Source of the DNA: JANQPX01 sp039197065
Lineage (GTDB): Bacteria; Pseudomonadota; Alphaproteobacteria; Geminicoccales; Geminicoccaceae
Length of the DNA: 13,538 nucleotides
NCBI GenBank assembly: GCA_039197065.1
Contig: JBCCUL010000061.1
Span: forward strand, 1 to 13,538
Reading direction: 5' to 3'
The notes beneath the pieces were generated by a model. That model had not been told where the DNA came from, made no database searches, and worked only from the letters and a program-made list of their open reading frames with translations. The position numbers and the translations under genes were made by a program. Below are positions 1 through 7,371 of this stretch, one piece after another. Numbering within the stretch: position 1 is the stretch's first letter; each line of letters opens with the position of its first letter.

Positions 1-58
1 AATGATCCGGAAAAAGCGTCCCCTGTTCTCGGGACATGCCCTCGATATAGCGCTTCAT
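1..58 (-). CDS. IS1182-like transposase, N-terminal fragment cut by window edge
   Basis: Reading leftward from an ATG at 58-56 gives 19 residues that begin MKRYIEGMSREQGTLFPDH and run off the window edge. This matches the opening of IS1182-family DDE transposases as I know it (MKR-[FY]-[IV]-EG-x-x-R-x-Q-x-TLFP). A purine-rich AAGGGTGG lies just upstream of the start on the minus strand and could be the ribosome site. The gene would be the 5' end of an insertion sequence whose body lies to the left of the window, so nothing can be said about the catalytic residues or whether the element is intact. The family call rests only on this short N-terminus. Confidence 0.7.
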   Translation of the reverse strand, partial: MKRYIEGMSREQGTLFPDH

Positions 59-101
59 CAATCCACCCTTCGATCTCTCGAAAAGTGACTACCATCCCCC
101 G

Positions 102-118
102 ACGTTTCGTAACAACCA
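102..118 (-). repeat. Candidate terminal repeat of the left insertion sequence
   Basis: On the minus strand this reads TGGTTGTTACGAAACGT. The same motif with one mismatch (C for T) occurs on the plus strand at 13402-13418, so the two copies form an inverted pair facing outward from the window. Weaker similarity continues inward (GGATG, then a run of T followed by GA). It lies 44 bases upstream of the transposase start, a sensible place for an IS end. No target duplication can be recognised. The repeat match is seen directly; its role as a terminal repeat is inferred. Confidence 0.5.
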
Positions 119-189
119 GGGTCAAAGAAGGAAGGAAGCGCCTCGTGCTGTGGCGCGGAGAATGTGCCGCAAAGCTGTCTCTCCAAGGC

Positions 190-234
190 AAAAAAAAGCC
201 CAGGCCTAGCATCGAGAGATACCAGCGCCTGGGC
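190..234 (-). terminator. Terminator-like hairpin on the minus strand
   Basis: GCCCAGGC (198-205) and GCCTGGGC (227-234) are perfect 8-base inverted arms separated by 21 bases. Read on the minus strand, the hairpin is followed at once by eight T (197-190), the layout of a Rho-independent terminator for leftward transcription. The 21-base loop is longer than usual, which lowers confidence. It would shield the IS from leftward transcription, or it may be left over from a gene lost from this site. Confidence 0.45.
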
Positions 235-510
235 AATTGTGTCTTCAGTGAAAAACAATACTAATAGTTGAATATTTCGAATCAAAAATTCCTCTGGGAT
301 TGGCAAAAAGATGGAATCAATGTGCCAATCAAAACTCGCCTGGCGGCTGAATCGGGTCAACGAAAGAAACAAGCGCCCCGTCACGTAGCGCAGAGAATGA
401 GTCGCAATGCGGCCTCGCCGGTTGAGAATTCCCTGGCAATGGTGCTTTCGGCCTGAACAGGCCCATGCCCTTACAATCAGCGCGGGACACGTTGCCGTCG
501 CAGATATGTT

Positions 511-569
511 ATGAAATTTCTCTTGATTTTTTCACATATGTGATGATTCATGAAATAGAAGATTTTCAT
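511..569 (+). promoter_or_regulatory. Palindrome-rich promoter/operator region of the XRE-cupin gene
   Basis: Just before the regulator gene is an AT-rich block holding a perfect 12-base palindrome TCACATATGTGA (532-543), the 8-base palindrome TTCATGAA (547-554), and an inverted pair ATGAAA (550-555) / TTTCAT (564-569) separated by 8 bases. A further ATGAAA lies at 511-516. A possible -35 hexamer TTGATT starts at 523, but no clean -10 is visible. XRE-family repressors often bind such dyads over their own promoter, so autoregulation of the downstream operon is a reasonable inference. The palindromes are observed; the binding protein is not known. Confidence 0.45.
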
Positions 570-580
570 CCGAGTTTGTC

Positions 581-1186
581 ATGGAGTTTGCTGCAACGAG
601 AAGAACACGTCAGGCGATCGGTCCTGCTGGTGAAGAAAAATTGACTGTCGGCGCTGATATTCGCGCGCTGCGCAAGAGCCGCGCCATAACGTTGACTAAG
701 CTGGCAAATCATCTTGACCGATCCGTTGGATTTGTCAGCCAGATCGAACGCGGACTGTCCGAGCCCTCTATCAATGACCTTCGCAAAATCGCCGAGGTAT
801 TCGATGTGCCGCTCAGCTTACTTTTTGGCGAGAATCGCGGCGATCCACAGGAAACGAAATACGTTGTTCGCGCGAATACACGACGTCGGCTTGGCAGTGC
901 CGAAGGCGGGGTGATCGAAGAGCTATTGTCGCCGCATCTCGGTGGTTCGTTCGAACTTCTCAGAAGCGAATTCGCCCCCAATGCCGCGCTCGAAGCACCG
1001 GTTCTGCGCGACACCGAGGAAGCAGGTTTCGTCGTCTCCGGCACGCTCGAGATTGCGATTGACGGCAATTGGCATGTTCTGGAAGCCGGCGACTCGTTCA
1101 GATTCGCAGGCGAACCCTACCGCTGGCGCAATCCCGGCGACCAGCCAGCCATCGTCATCTGGGTTATCGCCCCACCAACCTATTGA
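581..1186 (+). CDS. XRE-family transcriptional regulator with C-terminal cupin domain
   Basis: This 201-residue protein has an XRE/Cro-type helix-turn-helix at about residues 24-82 (DIRALRKSRAITLTKLA, then SVGFVSQIERGLSEPS), a short linker, and a small cupin barrel at about 123-197. The architecture is that of PuuR-like and related regulators that sense small amines or amino-acid derivatives through the cupin. The usual metal-binding residues appear to be lost: the position of the first His motif reads DTEE (144-147), and the usual PHR motif reads PYR with Tyr180, so any ligand is probably bound without metal. ATG 581 is the first start after an in-frame stop at 551-553, but no good ribosome site precedes it. 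The gene ends 17 bases before the first dehydrogenase gene, so it probably heads that operon and controls it. The ligand is unknown; a substrate or product of the demethylases is the natural guess. Confidence 0.88.
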   Translation: MEFAATRRTRQAIGPAGEEKLTVGADIRALRKSRAITLTKLANHLDRSVGFVSQIERGLSEPSINDLRKIAEVFDVPLSLLFGENRGDPQETKYVVRANTRRRLGSAEGGVIEELLSPHLGGSFELLRSEFAPNAALEAPVLRDTEEAGFVVSGTLEIAIDGNWHVLEAGDSFRFAGEPYRWRNPGDQPAIVIWVIAPPTY

Positions 1187-1203
1187 GAACTTGAGGAAGA
1201 ACC

Positions 1204-3648
1204 GTGATGACAAACGTCCCCTCAACCGCTCGCGTCGTCATCATTGGCGGCGGGGTTGTCGGCGTCTCAGGTCTTTATCACCTGGCGAAAGCGGGTTGGA
1301 CCGACTGCGTCCTGCTGGAGAAGAATGAGCTGACGTCGGGGTCGACCTGGCATGCCGCCGGCAACTGCCCCAACTTCAGTGCCTCCTGGGCGGTCATGAA
1401 CATGCAGCGCTATTCGCTGGAGATGTATCGAACGCTCGCTGACGATGTCGACTATCCCATGAACTATCATGTCACCGGCGCCTTGCGGCTCGCCCACACC
1501 AAGGAGCGCATGCAGGAGTTCGAGCGCGTCGCCGGGATGGGCCGCTATCAGGGCCTGCAGATGGACATTTGCACGCCCGCCGAGCTGCAGCAGCACTTCC
1601 CGTTCATGGAGCTTCACGATCTGGCCGGCGGGCTTTGGGACCCGCTAGACGGCGACATTGATCCTGCGCAATTGACTCAAGCGATGGCCAAAGGAGCTCG
1701 TGATCTCGGGCAGAAGATCCTGCGCTTCACGCCGGCGACCGGTATCTCCCGTGACGGCGATGAGTGGATCGTGCATACGGACAAAGGCGACATCCGTTGC
1801 GACTGCGTCGTCAATGCCGCCGGTTACTATGCTCAGCGGGTGGGCGAATGGTTCAAGCCCTATGGCGGCCGGACGGTGCCCATGGTGGTCATGAGCCACC
1901 AGTATTTCCTGACCGAAGAGATACCGGACATCGAGCGCTGGACCAAGGAACATGGCCACAAACTGCCCATGATCCGCGACGTCGACACGTCTTACTATCT
2001 GCGTCAAGACAAGCACGGCCTGAACCTCGGGCCCTATGAGCGCAATTGCAAAGCGCACTGGGTGACGCCCGACGATCCCATGCCGGATGACTTCTCCTTT
2101 CAGCTCTATCCCGACGACCTGGATCGCCTGGAGTTTTACATCGAGGACGCCATGGCCCGCGTGCCGTTGCTCGGCTCGGAAGGTGTCGGCCGGGTGATCA
2201 ACGGTCCTATTCCCTATGCGCCGGATGGTCTGCCCTTGATCGGCCCGATGCCGGGCGTGAAGAACGCTTTCGAAGCCCACAGTTTCACCTTCGGTATCGT
2301 CCAGGCGGGCGGTGCCGGCAAGGTGCTCGCGGAATGGATCGTCGAAGGCGCCACGGAGTGGGACATGTGGGCCGTCGATCCTAGGCGCTACACCGACTAC
2401 ACCGATCACGACTATTGCTACCAAAAGGCCATGGAAACTTACGGCCACGAATACGCCATGCATTTTCCGCATTTCGAATGGCCGGCCGGTCGCGACAAGA
2501 AGCACTCGCCCATCCACGACAAGCTGAAGGCGCTCGGCGCCCAGTTCGGCACCGCCAATGGCTGGGAACGCGCCAACTGGTTCGCGGCCGACGGCGATGA
2601 TACATCGGCCGATGCTGCCCAGACATGGGGACGAGACGGGCCTTGGGAACAACGCGTGCGCGAAGAATGCGAAGCCGTGCGCGATCATGTCGGCGTCCTC
2701 GATCTCTGCGGCTTCTCGCGTTTCAAACTCAGCGGCGATGGCGCCGCCGCCTGGTTGCGGTCTCAGGTTACGGGTGGACTGCCGAAGGTAGGACGGATCA
2801 CGCTTGGCTACTTCGCCGATGACAAAGGCCGTATCGTCACGGAGATGTCGGTAACGCGCCTTGCCGAGGATGAGTTTCTCCTGATCACGGCCGCCGTCGC
2901 GCAATGGCATGACTACGAGCTTCTCGCGAAGTCGCTGCCGGATGGGCTGTCCCTGATCGATTTGACCACGGACTACAGCACGCTGGTGGTCACCGGTCCG
3001 AGATCACGGGACGTCTTGTCGGGCATCACCAATGCGGACCTGTCCTTGCCCTGGTTGACCCATCAGGAGGCAGAGCTTGCCGGTCAGTCAGCGCGGCTGG
3101 TTCGCGTGTCCTTTGCCGGCGAGCTGGGTTGGGAGGTCCACGCGGAGAATGCCGCGATACCCGCCATCTACGACGCCTTGCTCGAGGGCGGCGTCAAGCC
3201 TTACGGCATGTTTGCGATGAACGCTCTTCGGCTGGAAAAGAGATATCGCGCCTGGAAGGCGGACCTGTCGACCGACTACTCGATGCTGGAGGGCGGTCTC
3301 GAGCGGTTCGTCAAATGGGACAAGGATGACTTCGTCGGCAAGGGCGCTCTCCTTCGCGAAAAGCAGCGCGGCTCCGCCAAGCGCTTCGCGACCTTCATCG
3401 TCGAAGCGAACGGCCATGATGCGCCGTTCATGTCGACGATCTGGCATGGCGATGACGTCGTCGGCGAGGTCACGTCGGGTGGCTATGGCTATCGTGTCGA
3501 TGCGTCGATCGCGCTCGGCGTCGTTCGTTCCGATCTCGCGGAACCTGGCACGACGCTCGAAATCGAGATATTCGGCGAGCGCTGCAAGGCCGTCGTGCAG
3601 GAAGACCAGCCGCTTTGGGATCCCGAGAACGAAAGACTGAGAGCATGA
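1204..3648 (+). CDS. FAD/folate-dependent dimethylglycine/sarcosine dehydrogenase-family protein (first copy)
   Basis: This 814-residue flavoprotein should oxidatively remove an N-methyl group from a secondary or tertiary amine and pass the one-carbon unit to tetrahydrofolate. It has an N-terminal FAD-binding DAO domain (about 9-370) with the dinucleotide motif IGGGVVG (Gly15, 17, 20). STWHAAG follows, whose His50 fits the covalent FAD attachment site of dimethylglycine dehydrogenases. Next come a small central FAO domain (about 373-428), a GcvT-like folate-binding domain (about 430-705) and the GcvT C-terminal barrel (about 715-800). Length is normal for the family. Where T-protein has a folate-contacting Asp, this copy has Glu547 (GRIVTEM); as I recall, mammalian dimethylglycine dehydrogenase also has Glu there. 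GAGGAA at 1193-1198 serves either GTG 1204 or ATG 1207, and the latter is equally plausible. The gene overlaps the next by 4 bases (ATGA). Family certain; substrate (dimethylglycine, sarcosine or another N-methyl amine) not determinable. Confidence 0.87.
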   Translation: MMTNVPSTARVVIIGGGVVGVSGLYHLAKAGWTDCVLLEKNELTSGSTWHAAGNCPNFSASWAVMNMQRYSLEMYRTLADDVDYPMNYHVTGALRLAHTKERMQEFERVAGMGRYQGLQMDICTPAELQQHFPFMELHDLAGGLWDPLDGDIDPAQLTQAMAKGARDLGQKILRFTPATGISRDGDEWIVHTDKGDIRCDCVVNAAGYYAQRVGEWFKPYGGRTVPMVVMSHQYFLTEEIPDIERWTKEHGHKLPMIRDVDTSYYLRQDKHGLNLGPYERNCKAHWVTPDDPMPDDFSFQLYPDDLDRLEFYIEDAMARVPLLGSEGVGRVINGPIPYAPDGLPLIGPMPGVKNAFEAHSFTFGIVQAGGAGKVLAEWIVEGATEWDMWAVDPRRYTDYTDHDYCYQKAMETYGHEYAMHFPHFEWPAGRDKKHSPIHDKLKALGAQFGTANGWERANWFAADGDDTSADAAQTWGRDGPWEQRVREECEAVRDHVGVLDLCGFSRFKLSGDGAAAWLRSQVTGGLPKVGRITLGYFADDKGRIVTEMSVTRLAEDEFLLITAAVAQWHDYELLAKSLPDGLSLIDLTTDYSTLVVTGPRSRDVLSGITNADLSLPWLTHQEAELAGQSARLVRVSFAGELGWEVHAENAAIPAIYDALLEGGVKPYGMFAMNALRLEKRYRAWKADLSTDYSMLEGGLERFVKWDKDDFVGKGALLREKQRGSAKRFATFIVEANGHDAPFMSTIWHGDDVVGEVTSGGYGYRVDASIALGVVRSDLAEPGTTLEIEIFGERCKAVVQEDQPLWDPENERLRA

Positions 3649-6092
3649 ACGCGCGACCGCCTTCCCACGCCCGGGCCGTCATCATCGGCGGCGGCATCGC
3701 CGGCTGCTCGATCGCCTATCATCTGGCCAAGCAGGGCTGGACGGACGTCGTCCTTCTCGAGGCGAACCAGCTGACCAGCGGCACGACCTGGCACGCCGCC
3801 GGTTTGATCGCGCAATTGCGCGCGTCCAAGAACATGACCAAGCTCGCCAAATACAGCCAGGAACTCTACGGCAAGCTGGAGGCCGAAACCGGCGTCGCCA
3901 CGGGCTTTCGCCGCTGCGGCTCGATCACCGTGGCGCTGACGGACGAACGCAAGGAAGAAATCTACCGGCAAGCGTCGATGGCGCGCGCTTTCGGGGTCGA
4001 GGTCGAGGAGATTTCGACCGACGACGTCAAGGAGCGCTATCCCTACCTCAATATCGAGGACGTCACCGGCGCGGTCTACCTGCCGAAGGATGGCCAGGGC
4101 GATCCGGGCAATATCGCCCAAGCACTCGCCAAGGGTGCCCGCCAGAACAGCGCCAAGGTCATCGAAGGCGTGCGCGTCACCGACATTCAACAGGCGGGCG
4201 GGCGGGTGACCGGTGTCTCCTGGTCTAGTCAGGACGATCAGGGATCGATCACCGCCGACTACGTCGTCAATTGCGGCGGCATGTGGGCGCATCAGATCGG
4301 GCGGCTGGCCGGGGTCACCGTGCCGCTGCACGCTTGCGAACATTTCTACATCGTCACCGAAGCCGTCCCGGGACTGACGCAACTGCCTGTGCTGCGCGTG
4401 CCCGACGAATGCGCCTACTATAAGGAGGACGCGGGCAAGATGCTGCTCGGCGCCTTCGAACCGGTCGCCAAGCCCTGGGGTATGGACGGCATTCCGGATG
4501 ACTTCTGCTTCGACCAACTGCCCGAGGATTTCGATCATTTCGAGCCGATCCTCGAAAAGGCGGTCAACCGCTTTCCCCTGCTGGCGGAAACCGGCATTCA
4601 CACGTTCTTCAACGGGCCGGAGAGCTTCACACCGGATGATGCCTATCACCTGGGCGAGGCCCCCAATCTCCGAAACTTTTTCGTCTGCGCCGGCTTCAAC
4701 TCGATCGGCATCCAATCCTCCGGCGGCGCCGGCATGGCGCTCGCTTATTGGATGGAGAACGGTCACCCGCCGTTCGATCTCTCGGACGTCGACATCCGCC
4801 GCATGCAGCCGTTCCAGGGCAACAAGACCTATCTGTTCGAGCGTTCGAAAGAGACCCTTGGCCTCCTCTACGCCGATCACTTCCCCTATCGGCAGATGGC
4901 GACGGCGCGCGGCATTCGCCGCTCCCCCTTCCACGAGCATCTGAGGGCGGAAGGCGCCGTGTTCGGCGAGGTCGCCGGCTGGGAGCGGGCCAACTGGTTT
5001 GCGCGAAAAGACCAGGAGCGCGCCTATGGCTATTCCTGGAAGCGCCAGAACTGGTTCGACAACAGCCGGGACGAGCATCTGGCGGTGCGCACCAATGTCG
5101 GCATGTACGACATGACCTCGTTCGGCAAGATCCGCATCGAAGGGCGAGATGCGGAGAGGTTTCTCAACTATGTCTGCGGCAACGACGTCGCCGTGGCGCC
5201 CGGCAAGATCACCTACACCCAGTTTCTGAACGCGCGCGGCGGCATCGAGGCGGATGTCACCGTGACCCGCCTGTCCGAGACGTCCTACATCGTCGTGACG
5301 CCCGCGGCGACGGTGCAGCGCGAGCTGTCCTGGCTGAACCGGCACAAACAGGACCACGACGTCGTCGTCATAGATGTCACATCAGGCGAAGGGGTGCTCG
5401 CCATCATGGGCCCAAACGCCCGAAGGCTCCTCGAAAAGGTCTCGCCGCATGACTGGTCCAGCGAGAACCATCCCTTCGGCATGGCGCATGAGATCGAACT
5501 CGGCATGGGGCTCGCGCGCGCGCATCGCGTGACCTATGTCGGCGAACTGGGCTGGGAGATCTATGTGCCGACCGAGATGGCCGCCCATGCGTTCGAGACG
5601 ATCCGTGACGCGGGACAGGACCTCGGCTTGACCTTGTGCGGCATGCACATGATGGATTCGGCGCGCATCGAGAAGGCGTTTCGGCATTTCGGCCATGACA
5701 TCACGGACGAAGATCACGTTCTCGAAGCCGGGCTCGGCTTTGCCGTGAAGACGGCCAAAGCGGATTTCATCGGCCGTGACGCCGTTCTGAAAAAGAAGGA
5801 CGAAGGCCTGAACGCCCGCCTTGTCCAGTTCCTGCTACAGGACCCGGAACCCTTGCTCTTCCATCATGAACCCGTCGTCCGCAATGGCGAGATCGTCTCT
5901 TATCTGACATCCGGCAATTACGGTCATCATCTCGGCGGCGCAATCGGTCTGGGCTATGTCCCCTGCAAAGGCGAGAGCATCGAGGAGCTGCTCTCCTCGT
6001 CCTACGCGATCGAGGTCGCCGGAACGCGCGTCAGGGCGACAGCATCGACCCGGCCGTTATACGATCCCAAATCCGAGCGCGTCCGGGTCTAG
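3645..6092 (+). CDS. FAD/folate-dependent dimethylglycine/sarcosine dehydrogenase-family protein (second copy)
   Basis: This 815-residue paralogue of the preceding gene has the same architecture: IGGGIAG (Gly15, 17, 20), TTWHAAG with the presumed FAD-linked His50, the central FAO region, then GcvT N- and C-terminal folate domains. The two proteins are colinear but clearly diverged. This one has the standard WHAAGLIAQLR continuation, whereas the first copy has WHAAGNCPNFS. It also keeps Asp537 in GGIEADV, equivalent to the folate-contacting Asp of T-protein. The frame is open from 3615, but ATG 3645 is preferred because it overlaps the upstream stop as ATGA and places the dinucleotide motif at the same distance from the start as in the first copy. 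Translational coupling is therefore likely, giving matched amounts of two demethylases. The pair would suit two successive N-demethylations, for example dimethylglycine then sarcosine, with one-carbon units going to folate. Exact substrate is inferred, not shown. Confidence 0.88.
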   Translation: MNARPPSHARAVIIGGGIAGCSIAYHLAKQGWTDVVLLEANQLTSGTTWHAAGLIAQLRASKNMTKLAKYSQELYGKLEAETGVATGFRRCGSITVALTDERKEEIYRQASMARAFGVEVEEISTDDVKERYPYLNIEDVTGAVYLPKDGQGDPGNIAQALAKGARQNSAKVIEGVRVTDIQQAGGRVTGVSWSSQDDQGSITADYVVNCGGMWAHQIGRLAGVTVPLHACEHFYIVTEAVPGLTQLPVLRVPDECAYYKEDAGKMLLGAFEPVAKPWGMDGIPDDFCFDQLPEDFDHFEPILEKAVNRFPLLAETGIHTFFNGPESFTPDDAYHLGEAPNLRNFFVCAGFNSIGIQSSGGAGMALAYWMENGHPPFDLSDVDIRRMQPFQGNKTYLFERSKETLGLLYADHFPYRQMATARGIRRSPFHEHLRAEGAVFGEVAGWERANWFARKDQERAYGYSWKRQNWFDNSRDEHLAVRTNVGMYDMTSFGKIRIEGRDAERFLNYVCGNDVAVAPGKITYTQFLNARGGIEADVTVTRLSETSYIVVTPAATVQRELSWLNRHKQDHDVVVIDVTSGEGVLAIMGPNARRLLEKVSPHDWSSENHPFGMAHEIELGMGLARAHRVTYVGELGWEIYVPTEMAAHAFETIRDAGQDLGLTLCGMHMMDSARIEKAFRHFGHDITDEDHVLEAGLGFAVKTAKADFIGRDAVLKKKDEGLNARLVQFLLQDPEPLLFHHEPVVRNGEIVSYLTSGNYGHHLGGAIGLGYVPCKGESIEELLSSSYAIEVAGTRVRATASTRPLYDPKSERVRV

Positions 6093-6197
6093 TGGCATGA
6101 CCACATCATTTGATACTGTCTGCCTTCATCAGGAGACGTCGGCGGCTGATCTTCCGGCCTGCCACACGAACTGCCTTAGATAAGAAAGGAAATGCCC

Positions 6198-7331
6198 ATG
6201 GACGCGCCTCCGTCCGCGGTCGACCCCGACGGACTTCTCGAATATTCCGTCGTCTTCACTGACCGCTCGCTCAATCACATGTCCGAGCGCTTCCAGCAGG
6301 TCATGCGTGACATCCACGCGGTCTTGCGGGACGTCTACAAGGCTCACTCCGTCGTCGTGGTCCCCGGTGGCGGCACCGTCGGCATGGAGGCCGTCGCACG
6401 GCAGTTCGCCACCGACAAGAACGTCATGATCGTTCGAAACGGCTGGTTTTCCTATCGCTGGACACAAATTCTGGAGACGGGAAAGATCGCCGAAGCGATC
6501 CATGTGATGAAGGCGGCGCGCGTCGGCGATCATCACCAGGCACCCTTCGCGCCGCCGGCGATCGACGATGTCGTCGCGGAAATCAGGACAAGGAAACCCG
6601 ACGTCGTCTTCGCGCCGCATGTCGAAACATCCTCCGGGATCATGCTGCCCGACGAGTATATCGAAGCCATGGCCGACGCCGCGCATGAGGTCGGCGGGTT
6701 GTTCGTCCTCGATTGCATCGCTTCGGGGACGATGTGGGTGGATATGGGTGCCAGGGGCGTGGACGTCCTGATCAGCGCGCCGCAAAAGGGCTGGAGTTCG
6801 TCACCCTCCAGCGGCCTCGTCATGTTGAGTGAGGCCGCCGTGGCCAAACTTGCGGAAACCACGAGCACGAGCTTCGCGATCGATCTGGCGAAGTGGCACC
6901 AGATCATGCAGGCCTACCTGAATGGCGGCCACGCCTATCATTCGACCATGCCGACCGACGCGCTGACTGCGTTTCGGGATACGCTTTTGGAAACACGCGA
7001 CTATGGCTTCGACAAGCTCAGGTCCGCACAGGCAGCTCTGGGGAAACGTGTGCGCGACCTGCTCGCGCAGCGAGGCTATGCAAGTGTCGCGGCACGCGGC
7101 TACGAAGCCCCCGGTGTCGTCGTGAGCTACACCGACGATCCCTCCAGGCAAAATGGCAGCGCGTTCGCGGCCCATGGCATGCAGGTGGCCGCCGGCGTTC
7201 CGCTCCAATGTGACGAGCCCAAGGACTATTCGACCTTCCGCCTGGGTTTGTTCGGTCTGGACAAGCTGCAAGACGTGAACCGCAGCGTCGAGCGCCTGGC
7301 CAAGGTTCTCGAGGCTGTCGAACGCGGCTAG
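6198..7331 (+). CDS. Class V PLP-dependent aminotransferase (alanine/serine-glyoxylate-pyruvate type)
   Basis: This 377-residue fold-type I enzyme has the class V signatures: PGGGTVGMEA near the N-terminus, HVETSSG (His at residue 141 here), the pyridine-binding Asp in VLDCIAS (residue 172) and the Schiff-base Lys in SAPQKGW (residue 197). The family includes alanine:glyoxylate, serine:glyoxylate and serine:pyruvate aminotransferases. The ribosome site GAAAGGA (6184-6190) is 7 bases from ATG 6198 and only 1 base from the in-frame ATG 6192, so the second Met is preferred. It lies about 105 bases after the second dehydrogenase on the same strand with no clear terminator between, so co-transcription is plausible. 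With glycine as a demethylation product, a glyoxylate/glycine/serine exchange would fit the operon. Its stop TAG lies inside the palindromic element shared with the LysR gene. The amino donor and acceptor cannot be read from sequence. Confidence 0.86.
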   Translation: MDAPPSAVDPDGLLEYSVVFTDRSLNHMSERFQQVMRDIHAVLRDVYKAHSVVVVPGGGTVGMEAVARQFATDKNVMIVRNGWFSYRWTQILETGKIAEAIHVMKAARVGDHHQAPFAPPAIDDVVAEIRTRKPDVVFAPHVETSSGIMLPDEYIEAMADAAHEVGGLFVLDCIASGTMWVDMGARGVDVLISAPQKGWSSSPSSGLVMLSEAAVAKLAETTSTSFAIDLAKWHQIMQAYLNGGHAYHSTMPTDALTAFRDTLLETRDYGFDKLRSAQAALGKRVRDLLAQRGYASVAARGYEAPGVVVSYTDDPSRQNGSAFAAHGMQVAAGVPLQCDEPKDYSTFRLGLFGLDKLQDVNRSVERLAKVLEAVERG

Positions 7332-7371
7332 AGCGGATCCCGATCAGGCCTGATCGGGCTACACGCTCTAG
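7328..7371. terminator. Nested palindrome between convergent genes, probable bidirectional terminator
   Basis: Outer arms CTAGAGCG (7328-7335) and CGCTCTAG (7364-7371) are perfect complements and enclose a perfect 20-base palindrome (7339-7358, CCCGATCAGG/CCTGATCGGG). The CTAG at each end supplies the TAG stop of the aminotransferase (7329-7331) and of the LysR gene (7370-7368, minus strand). There is no T tract, so it may act as a transcript-end or RNA-protecting hairpin rather than a classic terminator. CTAGAGC-ended palindromes are a common dispersed intergenic repeat in Hyphomicrobiales, and this may be one of them. Confidence 0.6.

Larger units (their letters stand above)
119..580. other. 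Gene-poor stretch between the IS end and the regulator gene
   Basis: About 460 bases without a supported gene. It is visibly more AT-rich than the operon that follows. A 108-codon minus-strand frame (384 to 58) and a 62-codon plus-strand frame (268-456) overlap each other and resemble no family I know. The minus frame also reads through a terminator-like hairpin and into the IS end, so neither is called. The last 70 bases hold the palindromes and AT-rich promoter region of the XRE-cupin gene. Confidence 0.6.

Noticed and set aside
58..384. 108-codon minus-strand frame
   Set aside because: It resembles no known family, overlaps a plus-strand frame, crosses a terminator-like hairpin and runs into the IS end.
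268..456. 62-codon plus-strand frame
   Set aside because: No ribosome site, no recognisable motif, in an AT-rich gene-poor region.
1645..2910. 421-codon minus-strand frame opposite the first dehydrogenase
   Set aside because: Antisense shadow of a well-supported FAD/GcvT gene, no family resemblance.
3489..5357. Long (622-codon) minus-strand frame opposite the second dehydrogenase
   Set aside because: Antisense shadow of a strongly supported gene; its His/Arg/Gly-rich composition is typical of reverse frames in GC-rich DNA.
6097..6183. 28-codon frame between the second dehydrogenase and the aminotransferase
   Set aside because: No ribosome site and no conserved feature; most likely leader sequence.
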